From CAZNJQ01 sp964573545 (GTDB taxonomy: Bacteria > Patescibacteriota > Minisyncoccia > Phycocordibacterales > UBA2135): a stretch of DNA of 54,053 nucleotides. Below are positions 47,828-54,053 of this stretch, piece after piece. The notes beneath the pieces are model-generated. The model was given only the letters and a program-made list of their open reading frames with translations. It ran no database searches and had not been told where the DNA came from. The stretch lies in NCBI GenBank assembly GCA_964573545.1, contig CAZNJQ010000001.1, positions 1 through 54,053 on the forward strand, read 5' to 3'. Both the position numbers and the translations under genes were made by a program. Position 1 is the first letter of the stretch. Every line of letters begins with the position of its first letter.

Positions 47828-49591
47828 TTATTCCGATATCACGCGCAAAACTTCTTCGAGTGTCGTCGTACCCTGCGCCGCCTTAAAGATGCCGTCCTCG
47901 ATCATAGTGAGCATTCCTTCTTTTTTTGCCTGTGCTTCGATCTCGTCGCTCGATGCGCGCTTAACAATGAGATCGCCGATGGTGTGGGAGACCTTTAGCA
48001 CCTCGTGTATGCCAATCCGTCCGCTGAAGCCATCCGGACATTCATCCGATGGTTCAGGTTTCCAGAACGGAACGGACTTCCATGTTTCCTTCGGCCCGAT
48101 TATTTTCTCTTCCTTGAGAAGCGCAAGCACCCGGTCCATGTCGACGCTTTTCGAAAGCACTTTAAGTTCATCGTCCGATAAGAAATACTTCGTGCGGCCG
48201 GCGCACAGCGTCCGGACAAGACGCTGCCCGATGATGACGCGCAGTGTTGAAACGAGCAGGAACGGCTCCGCGCCCATATCAAGAAGCCGCGGTATCGCGC
48301 CGGCAGCGGAGTTCGTGTGAAGCGTCGAGAGCACGAGGTGTCCCGTGAGCGCCGCATTCACTGCGAGAGAAGCGGTCTCGGTGTCCCGAATTTCTCCCAC
48401 CATAATGATGTCCGGGTCCTGCCGAACAAGCGCGCGAAGACCCGTCGCGAACGTAAAACCGATGTTCGGCTTGACCTGTGTCTGGTTAATGCGCGGCATC
48501 TGATATTCAATTGGGTCCTCGATCGTTGAAATGTTCACCTCGGGTGTGTTCAAAATGTCGAGCATCGTGTAGAGCGTCGTCGTCTTTCCGGAACCGGTAG
48601 GGCCGGTCGCCAGGATCATTCCGACTTTCTGGCGCGTTCCTTCATGGACGCGCTCAAGCCCCAATCCGTGGAAGCCAAGTTTCTCGAGCGTAAAATCGGA
48701 CGCACCCTCGGGGAGAAGCCGGAGGACCGCTTTCTCGCCGAAAAACGTCGGAAGAACGGATACACGGAATGATACGCGGCCCTTTTCGCTTTCGATCTTG
48801 AACCGCCCGTCCTGCGGCAAGCGCTTTTCATCAAGCTTCAAGTTGGAGAGCACCTTAATGCGGGCGATAATGCCGGATGTGGCCTGCCGCGGAAGCGTCA
48901 TCGCATCGTGGAGAATACCGTCGATACGATATCGGACGAGCATTTCTTTCTCCATCGGCTCAATATGGATATCCGACGCTCCCTGCAAAATCGCATGATG
49001 AAGAAGCGTATCGACAATGCGGACAATAGGAATATCCTCGGCGAGTTTTTTAAGGTCATGAACTCCTTCTTCCATCTCGCCCTCTTCTGGAACTTGCGAC
49101 ACCGCTCCTTCGATGGCGCCCGCTTCTTTTTGGATTATCTCGCCGAACTCCGCCTGAAGGCTCTTTTGATATTGCGCAAGGGCCGATTTGATAGACTCCT
49201 CATCCGAGAGACGGGGAAGGATCTTGAGCTTTACTTTTTTCTTAATGAAGTCGATTGCGGTCAGGTCTTCCGTATCGAGCATCGCGACTTCGAGGGAGTC
49301 GGGGTTCTTTTTGAACGCAACAATGTTGTGATTTCTCGCAATAGGTTCGGGAATAAGAGAAAGCACCTCAAAATCGAGCTTCTGCCCCTTCAGGCTGATA
49401 AACGGTATTCCCAGAATATACGCTTCCGTCTTCCGAAGCTCATCGGTGGTCAAGTGCCCTTCCCGCACAAGAACATCGCCCAAATAAGACCCTTCCGTCT
49501 CGGATGTCTGGGCCGCTTTTTCAAGATCGCTGCGGCTTACTAAGCCGGAATCCTCAAGAAATTTTTGAAGCTGCTCTTTAAGAACGCGCAT
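47828..49591 (-). CDS. pilB: type IV pilus assembly ATPase PilB/GspE
   Basis: 587 residues. N-terminal GspE-N domain (LVREGHLTTDELRKTEAYILGIPFISL), Walker A ATGPTGSGKTTTLYTML, Asp box STIEDPIEYQMPRINQTQVKPNIGFTFATGLRALVRQDPD, Walker B IIMVGEIRDTETASLA and His box LVLSTLHTN. In the usual tetracysteine zinc region only single cysteines remain (TLCAGRT and DECPDG), so the zinc knuckle appears lost. First gene of pilB-pilC-pilins. Confidence 0.96.
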   Translation of the reverse strand: MRVLKEQLQKFLEDSGLVSRSDLEKAAQTSETEGSYLGDVLVREGHLTTDELRKTEAYILGIPFISLKGQKLDFEVLSLIPEPIARNHNIVAFKKNPDSLEVAMLDTEDLTAIDFIKKKVKLKILPRLSDEESIKSALAQYQKSLQAEFGEIIQKEAGAIEGAVSQVPEEGEMEEGVHDLKKLAEDIPIVRIVDTLLHHAILQGASDIHIEPMEKEMLVRYRIDGILHDAMTLPRQATSGIIARIKVLSNLKLDEKRLPQDGRFKIESEKGRVSFRVSVLPTFFGEKAVLRLLPEGASDFTLEKLGFHGLGLERVHEGTRQKVGMILATGPTGSGKTTTLYTMLDILNTPEVNISTIEDPIEYQMPRINQTQVKPNIGFTFATGLRALVRQDPDIIMVGEIRDTETASLAVNAALTGHLVLSTLHTNSAAGAIPRLLDMGAEPFLLVSTLRVIIGQRLVRTLCAGRTKYFLSDDELKVLSKSVDMDRVLALLKEEKIIGPKETWKSVPFWKPEPSDECPDGFSGRIGIHEVLKVSHTIGDLIVKRASSDEIEAQAKKEGMLTMIEDGIFKAAQGTTTLEEVLRVISE

Positions 49592-49726
49592 GTAATGCGG
49601 TCGCGCCGATAGTTAGCAATTAATAACCGATGGCTGTCTTTTATATAATCCTTATTATACCGTACGATATGGCCCCCGACGACATACATGGGGATAGTGC
49701 GTGGCGCTACCGTACGCGTGCTGCTC

Positions 49727-49795
49727 TTGACAGCAGTGCCAAAAGATATATAATAGAGGCATTATCAGAGTCCGTTTGACAAAAACGGGCTTTTT
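49727..49795 (+). promoter_or_regulatory. nusA: nusA promoter with terminator-like hairpin in the leader
   Basis: TTGACA (49727-49732), 16-nt spacer, TATAAT (49749-49754), start near 49761. Eight nt later AGTCCGTTT / AAACGGGCT form a 9-bp stem (49769-49791, one G-U) followed by TTTT. It has the shape of an intrinsic terminator or attenuator ahead of the gene for a termination factor. Confidence 0.65.
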
Positions 49796-49818
49796 CAATT
49801 TCAGTTTTTAATTTCATT

Positions 49819-51189
49819 ATGTTTGATCTCAAGGTTTTGAACTCGGCGCTTGAACAGCTTGAGGCGGAGCGCGGGATTCCAAAGGAGAAAATCGTCGCCG
49901 CTGTCGCAGATGCGCTCGCGGCCGCATATAAAAGGGACTACGGCAAGCGTGGGCAAATCATCCGTGCAACATTTGATGCCGCAACCGGAAAAACTGAATT
50001 CTCTCAGGTGAAAGTCGTCGTGGATGAAAGCATGGTGCACATGGATGAAGGAGAAGAGGTCGTAGAAGAAGACAAGGGAAGGCCGGCTGCAAAAACCCAT
50101 CCGCGCAAAGACACGAACGAGAGCCCGGCGGAGACCCACGGAGACGAAACCGACCAGAGGGTCCGGTTTAATCCCGAGCATCATATCTTGATAGAGGATG
50201 CGAGGAAAATCAAAACGGGGGCCGCTATCGGAGAAGAGCTCATATTCCCTCTCGAGGCGAAAGACGACTATGGAAGGATTGCGGCGCAAACAGCAAAGCA
50301 GGTTATCATCCAGAGAATCCGCGAAGCGGAGCGCGTGTCCGTTATGGATGAGTATGAGAAACGCCGCGGAGAGATCGTAAGCGGCACGGTGCAAAGAATC
50401 GAACGCGGCACCATCTACGTCGATTTGGGAAGGATTACCGGAGCGCTCCCCCGAAACGAACAGATCCCCGGCGAATACTATCGGCAAGGAGAGCGCATCA
50501 AGGCGTATCTGTATGCCGTCGAAGAGACTCCGCGGGACATCACGCTGCGGCTTTCGCGAACTCATCCACAGTTTCTCCAGAAACTCTTCGAGATAGAAGC
50601 TCCCGAGGTCGCAAGCGGTGTCGTTGAGATCAAAAATATCGCGCGCGAACCCGGCGCCCGGACAAAAATCGCCGTTACAAGCCATGATGAGCACATCGAC
50701 CCCGTAGGGTCCTGTGTCGGGCAGCGCGGCGTACGGGTCAGTACCGTCACAAACGAGCTCGGCGGGGAAAAGATAGATATCATTGAATGGTCTCCCGATC
50801 AAAAACAATTCATTGAGCGCGCTCTCTCACCGGCGCAAGTCTCCAACGTCACGCTTGATGAAGAAAAGAGAAATGCGATTATCCGGGTGACTCCGGACCA
50901 ATACTCTCTCGCCATCGGCCGAGGCGGGCAAAATGCACGCCTTGCGGCAAAACTCACGGGGTGGAAGATAGACATCCGCGAACTCTCTGCGGAGGGCACA
51001 GATACTGAAGCCCCGGAGGGCCAAAAGAGCCAAGAGACTGTTGAACCAGAAGTAGCCTCGGAGACGACACCTGTAGAGAAAGCGGCTGGTATGGAGCCGA
51101 AAGACGGTGACGCTCCAAAAACAAAAAAGAAAAGTGTGCGAAAAACCGCGAAAAAGAAAAAGGCTGGTACTGAAGAAGAAAAAAACTAG
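49819..51189 (+). CDS. nusA: transcription elongation/termination factor NusA
   Basis: 456 residues. N-terminal polymerase-binding domain (about 1-165) with an acidic, proline-containing insertion near 70-115 (EEVVEEDKGRPAAKTHPRK); S1 domain about 170-240 (RRGEIVSGTVQRIERGTIYVDLGRITGALPRNEQ); KH1 and KH2 (CVGQRGVRVSTVTNELGGEKIDIIEW; SLAIGRGGQNARLAAKLTGWKIDI). The C-terminal 60 residues are a Lys/Glu-rich tail. Single gene here; infB and rbfA do not follow. Confidence 0.96.
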   Translation: MFDLKVLNSALEQLEAERGIPKEKIVAAVADALAAAYKRDYGKRGQIIRATFDAATGKTEFSQVKVVVDESMVHMDEGEEVVEEDKGRPAAKTHPRKDTNESPAETHGDETDQRVRFNPEHHILIEDARKIKTGAAIGEELIFPLEAKDDYGRIAAQTAKQVIIQRIREAERVSVMDEYEKRRGEIVSGTVQRIERGTIYVDLGRITGALPRNEQIPGEYYRQGERIKAYLYAVEETPRDITLRLSRTHPQFLQKLFEIEAPEVASGVVEIKNIAREPGARTKIAVTSHDEHIDPVGSCVGQRGVRVSTVTNELGGEKIDIIEWSPDQKQFIERALSPAQVSNVTLDEEKRNAIIRVTPDQYSLAIGRGGQNARLAAKLTGWKIDIRELSAEGTDTEAPEGQKSQETVEPEVASETTPVEKAAGMEPKDGDAPKTKKKSVRKTAKKKKAGTEEEKN

Positions 51190-51190
51190 G

Positions 51191-51216
51191 GGGTGTCGCC
51201 GCGCACACCCTTATTT
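51191..51216 (+). terminator. nusA terminator
   Basis: GGGTGT / ACACCC stem just after the stop codon followed by TTATTT. Confidence 0.6.
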
Positions 51217-51228
51217 CAGCAATTTTTG

Positions 51229-51237
51229 TGCTATACT
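51229..51237 (+). promoter_or_regulatory. extended -10 promoter of ppa
   Basis: TGCTATACT; start near 51244 and a 49-nt leader without a ribosome-binding site. Confidence 0.5.
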
Positions 51238-51292
51238 CGTATACACTAACACACACTCAATATTTATTAATTCACACGTAACCACACTCCAT

Positions 51293-51817
51293 ATGAATCT
51301 TTGGCACGATGTACCCCCCGGCGACAAAGACGCCCTCCATGTCATCATAGAAATCCCGAAGCTGTCGCGGGTAAAATATGAACTTGATAAAGAAACGGGG
51401 CTCATAAAATTCGACCGCGTGCTCTATTCCCCAATGCACTATCCGGCAAATTATGGATTTGTCCCGCAGACGCTTTGGGACGATGGCGATCCGCTTGACG
51501 TACTCGTGCTTTCGCATGAGCCCTTCATTCCGGGCAGCCTCGTAGAATGCAGAGTGATCGGCGAACTCCCCATGGTTGACGGCGGCGAAGATGACATCAA
51601 AATCTTGTCCGTTCCCATCGCAGACCCGCGCTTCAAGTCCACAAACGACATAGACGACATTGAGCCGCACCTGCTCTCCGAGATAAAACACTTCTTCGAA
51701 GTGTATAAAGACCTCCAAAAGAAAGAGGTTAAGGTCGGCATATGGCGCCACGCGGATGAAGCACGTGCGTCGATCCAAAAAGCGTTTAAGCAATATCAGG
51801 ACACATATAAAAAGTAG
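51293..51817 (+). CDS. ppa: inorganic pyrophosphatase
   Basis: 174 residues, family I. Hydrolyses PPi. MNLWHDVPPGDKDALHVIIEIPKLSRVKYELDKETG, the active-site strand LYSPMHYPANYGFVPQTLWDDGDPLDVLVL (metal-binding DxDPxD region) and KVGIWRHADEA. Start by homology; the frame is open upstream into nusA. Confidence 0.97.
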   Translation: MNLWHDVPPGDKDALHVIIEIPKLSRVKYELDKETGLIKFDRVLYSPMHYPANYGFVPQTLWDDGDPLDVLVLSHEPFIPGSLVECRVIGELPMVDGGEDDIKILSVPIADPRFKSTNDIDDIEPHLLSEIKHFFEVYKDLQKKEVKVGIWRHADEARASIQKAFKQYQDTYKK

Positions 51818-51824
51818 CGTTCGG

Positions 51825-51860
51825 CACTAAAAATCCCCGGAGACCCCGGGATTTTTAGTG
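51825..51860 (+). terminator. ppa terminator
   Basis: CACTAAAAATCCC / GGGATTTTTAGTG, a perfect 13-bp stem with a GC-rich loop. Confidence 0.85.
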
Positions 51861-51887
51861 TTCATAGCTGCGCCGCACTGTTTGATG

Positions 51888-51916
51888 TTGTCGATAAAAA
51901 CGGTGTGCGCTACAAT
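51888..51916 (+). promoter_or_regulatory. promoter of the coiled-coil secreted protein gene
   Basis: TTGTCG (51888-51893), 17-nt spacer, TACAAT (51911-51916). Confidence 0.6.
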
Positions 51917-51947
51917 TAAAGTACTATCCACTAATTTTTATATATTT

Positions 51948-52658
51948 ATGAGAACATCGTTTATCTCTTCTGCGATTCTCTTCTCGTTCTTGTTCGCGGC
52001 GCTACCGGTTGCATTCGCGCAATACGGCGCGCGCGACACGGAGAAAGCAGTACCGCAAAAAGCAGTGCCCGTGCGAACCGAGACGCGCATCCAAGACAAA
52101 GCGGCTACCGCAAAAGAAGTGCGCGCGCAAGAAACGACCACGGCGACGCAAACCGCTGATACTGACAAAGACGTCAAAGCTAGAAAAGAAACGCGCCAGA
52201 CGCAAGTCTCCGACAAGAAAGCGCGGCTTGCCGAAGAAAAATTGAAACGAGAACAAGCTGTTGTAGAAAAGCGGAACGAGCGCATCAAAGCATATTTTGA
52301 AAAGATGACCGAACGTATTGAGGCCGCCGTAAAACGCCTTGAGAATCTCTCCGACCGCGTACAATCGAGGATAGAGAAATTCGAGAAGCAGAAAGCCGAC
52401 GTCGCAAAAGCAAAAGAATTGTATGCAAAAGCGGAGCTCAGCATCGCTGACGCGCGGAAGGGTCTTGAAGACGCACGGGCAAAATTCAGAACCGTATTCG
52501 AATCGGGCGATCCGAAAGCGACATTCGAAGAGACCCGAGCCCTCGTGAAGACCACTATAGAGCAGGTTAAAAAAGCGCACCGGGCATTGGTCGAAACCAT
52601 CGTCGCCTTGAAACCGCGAGTCGAGCCGGAGAAGGCGGAAGAGACAAGCGCTGAATAA
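51948..52658 (+). CDS. secreted coiled-coil protein
   Basis: 236 residues. Signal peptide MRTSFISSAILFSFLFAALPVAFA|QYG. Then a charged, Lys/Ala/Thr/Glu-rich stretch without hydrophobic core (about 30-105) and a long coiled coil (about 105-225: RLAEEKLKREQAVVEKRNERIKAYFEKMTERIEAAVKRLENLSDRVQSRIEKFEKQKADV and on). Probably a periplasmic or surface rod. Similar proteins are common in Parcubacteria but unnamed. The next gene, 29 nt downstream, encodes a membrane-anchored partner candidate. Confidence 0.7.
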   Translation: MRTSFISSAILFSFLFAALPVAFAQYGARDTEKAVPQKAVPVRTETRIQDKAATAKEVRAQETTTATQTADTDKDVKARKETRQTQVSDKKARLAEEKLKREQAVVEKRNERIKAYFEKMTERIEAAVKRLENLSDRVQSRIEKFEKQKADVAKAKELYAKAELSIADARKGLEDARAKFRTVFESGDPKATFEETRALVKTTIEQVKKAHRALVETIVALKPRVEPEKAEETSAE

Positions 52659-52687
52659 TCACATATATATCTTAAAATTTCACGACC

Positions 52688-53032
52688 ATGAACGATAAAG
52701 ATTTTGTAAGAGAAACAGACCCTGTGGCAGCCGCACCCCAGAAGACGGTGGAACACAAACCCCTTGCGGCAGGACCCGTGGTCGGGGTCATCATCGTAAT
52801 TATCGTACTCATCCTCGGTGGATTGTATTTCTTGGGCCAGCGCGTCGCTCGCGAGGGATTTTTTGAACCGACGGCAGAGGAGATACAAGCGACGCCCGAC
52901 GAGGCGCTCAATGCGCTTACTGAAATCGGCACATCAGATGAAGTACCGGCGATCGAGACAGATTTGAACGCTACCCCACTTGAGAATCTTGACGCTGAAT
53001 TGAACTCCATTGGTAAAGAATTCAGTTTCTAA
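52688..53032 (+). CDS. single-span membrane protein, 114 aa
   Basis: A cytosolic N-terminus of 26 residues, one membrane helix (GPVVGVIIVIIVLILGGLYFLG) and an acidic outer segment (PTAEEIQATPDEALNALTEIGTSDEVPAIETDLNATPLENLDAELNSI) with two EIxTxD-like repeats. No family recognised. Cotranscribed with the coiled-coil protein and ended by a strong terminator. Confidence 0.7.
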   Translation: MNDKDFVRETDPVAAAPQKTVEHKPLAAGPVVGVIIVIIVLILGGLYFLGQRVAREGFFEPTAEEIQATPDEALNALTEIGTSDEVPAIETDLNATPLENLDAELNSIGKEFSF

Positions 53033-53071
53033 GCAACTACGGAGCACGCGCGCAAATAACTGACGCACAAA

Positions 53072-53108
53072 ACACACAATCCCGGCGGTGCCGGGATTGT
53101 GTGTTTTT
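53072..53108 (+). terminator. terminator of the envelope-protein pair
   Basis: ACACACAATCCCGGC / GCCGGGATTGTGTGT, a perfect 15-bp stem, 3-nt loop, then TTTTCT. Confidence 0.9.
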
Positions 53109-53149
53109 CTCGAGAAAACGAGGACGCGTACGCGCTCGTTTTTTAAAAA

Positions 53150-53428
53150 CTAACGAACTGCGTCTTTAAGCGCTTTCGCCGCGCGGAATTTCGGAACGCG
53201 CATCGCTGGAACCTGAACCGGCTCGCCAGTCTTAGGATTCCGTGCTGTTCGCGCCGCTCGCGTCTTTGACGAAAAGATGCCAAGACCCGCGATTGAAACC
53301 TCGCCGCCCTCCTTAAGGGTCTTTGCGATAGCGTCAATAACGGCATCAACTGCTCGCTCGGCTGCCGCTTTCGGGCCGCCGACATGCTGATGCACGACGT
53401 CAACTAATGCTGCTTTGTTTTTGTCCAT
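53150..53428 (-). CDS. hup: HU-family DNA-binding protein
   Basis: 92 residues. Nucleoid protein. MDKNKAALVDVVHQHVGGPKAAAERAVDAVIDAIAKTLKEGGEVSIAGLGIF followed by the DNA arm ARTARNPKTGEPVQVPAMRVPKFRAAKALKDAV, the HU/IHF signature. Start at the ATG 53428. Confidence 0.96.
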   Translation of the reverse strand: MDKNKAALVDVVHQHVGGPKAAAERAVDAVIDAIAKTLKEGGEVSIAGLGIFSSKTRAARTARNPKTGEPVQVPAMRVPKFRAAKALKDAVR

Positions 53429-53514
53429 AAGAATCTCTGAACCAAACAAATGGTTAACAAATGAATAACTTAGTCGACCTTAAGCACTTTAATCATGCAA
53501 AACTCTATCCATCT

Positions 53515-53544
53515 ATTATAGAGTAAGCTTATTTCCCTTTGCAA
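53515..53544 (-). promoter_or_regulatory. hup promoter
   Basis: TTGCAA (53539-53544), 18-nt spacer, TATAAT (53515-53520) on the minus strand; leader of about 80 nt. Confidence 0.6.
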
Positions 53545-53635
53545 TCAAGGATAACCCGTTATCAACACCCCTAAAATCCCCAGAAAAAGGCTCCTGTGTG
53601 CCTGGCGTAAAAACCTTATTTTTCAAGGCGAAGGC

Positions 53636-54053
53636 TTAGCGGGCGTATTCTGTCACACGGGATTCCCGTATAACGCTTATCTTTATCTCACCGGGGTATT
53701 TGAGGTCCTGCTCAACCTGCCGCGCGATATTCTTTGCCATATTCTGCGCTTCAAGGTCAGACACCTTGTCGGGATATACGAAGACGCGAACCTCGCGGCC
53801 AGCCTGGATGGCGTATGATTTCTCAACCCCTGTCTGTGCATTGGCGATTGCCTCAAGGTCCTGGAGACGCTTCAGGTAATTTTCCACCGAATCTCTTCGA
53901 GCACCCGGGCGGCCGCCGGAAATCGCATCGGCAACCTGCACAATGACTGACTCTATTGTTTCGTAAGGATATTCTTCGTGATGAGACTGCATAGCCTTCA
54001 CTACTCCCTCGGGAGCTCCGAATTTCTGAAGTATTCTGCGCCCAATTTCCACA
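53636..54053 (-). CDS. rny: ribonuclease Y, C-terminal part (cut by window end)
   Basis: 139 residues of the C-terminus. Contains the end of the HD domain (GRRILQKFGAPEGVVKAMQSHHEEYPYETIESVIVQVADAISGGRPGARRDSVENYLKRLQDLE) and the last conserved domain (GVEKSYAIQAGREVRVFVYPDKVSD) ending with KISVIRESRVTEYAR. RNase Y is a membrane-anchored endonuclease that starts mRNA decay. The N-terminal anchor, KH domain and HD residues lie beyond 54053; the in-frame ATG near the edge is internal. Confidence 0.93.
   Translation of the reverse strand, partial: VEIGRRILQKFGAPEGVVKAMQSHHEEYPYETIESVIVQVADAISGGRPGARRDSVENYLKRLQDLEAIANAQTGVEKSYAIQAGREVRVFVYPDKVSDLEAQNMAKNIARQVEQDLKYPGEIKISVIRESRVTEYAR

Noticed and set aside
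53583..53605. rny terminator (AGGC/GCCT stem with TTTTT)
   Set aside because: Only four base pairs; too weak to list as a feature.

Overview
The window reads as a chromosomal scaffold from a Candidate Phyla Radiation bacterium, most likely Parcubacteria (Patescibacteria), with the standard code (TGA used as stop). Supporting signs: a long ribosomal-protein locus without rpmD (L30) between rpsE and rplO; rplK without a neighbouring rplA; an archaeal/eukaryal-style IleRS; a compact type IV pilus operon; nucleotide salvage (hpt, guaB, dcd, tmk, thyX, ndk, adk) in place of de novo synthesis; and many short membrane or secreted proteins that I cannot name. There is one assembly gap (100 N, 8135-8234), and the last gene is cut by the window edge. 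I see no tRNA, rRNA, CRISPR array or transposase.

Layout. 1-6.9 kb: small housekeeping genes (rhodanese, hpt, an Ada-like zinc protein, an AAA-CYTH fusion), infC-rpmI-rplT, a SLOG protein, a beta-CASP RNase and a VanZ-like protein. 6.9-7.1 kb: a rod-shaped non-coding RNA, a candidate 6S RNA. 7.1-8.8 kb: ndk and a tandem-repeat mTERF-like gene containing the gap. 8.9-30.7 kb: translation genes, nearly all on the minus strand: rpsL-rpsG-fusA, tuf-rpsJ, rplC-D-W-B, then a 3.2-kb islet (two small genes, guaB, two membrane proteins), then rpsS through secY-adk-map. 30.9-43.5 kb: M50 protease, rpmB, ileS-recO, tmk, dcd, thyX, secE-nusG-rplK, a HIT protein and tpiA-pgk. 43.6-49.6 kb: pilB-pilC plus four pilin-like genes. 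49.8-54 kb: nusA, ppa, two envelope proteins, hup and the 3' end of rny.

Most notable: (i) an IleRS with a complete histidine-phosphatase domain nested in its catalytic body; (ii) an mTERF-like protein whose 35-residue repeats are almost identical at DNA level and coincide with the assembly gap; (iii) the candidate 6S RNA with its own -10 box and terminator; (iv) hairpins right at the inferred transcript starts of nusA, secE-nusG-rplK and rpsS; (v) several small duplications or palindromic insertions that rewrote gene ends (fusA 3' copy, 50-bp duplication at 21.1 kb, pgk tail, three-hairpin block at 0.45-0.62 kb).

All calls come from reading the sequence and remembered family motifs. No search, folding program or alignment was run, so promoter positions, RNA folds and family names are inferences of graded confidence.
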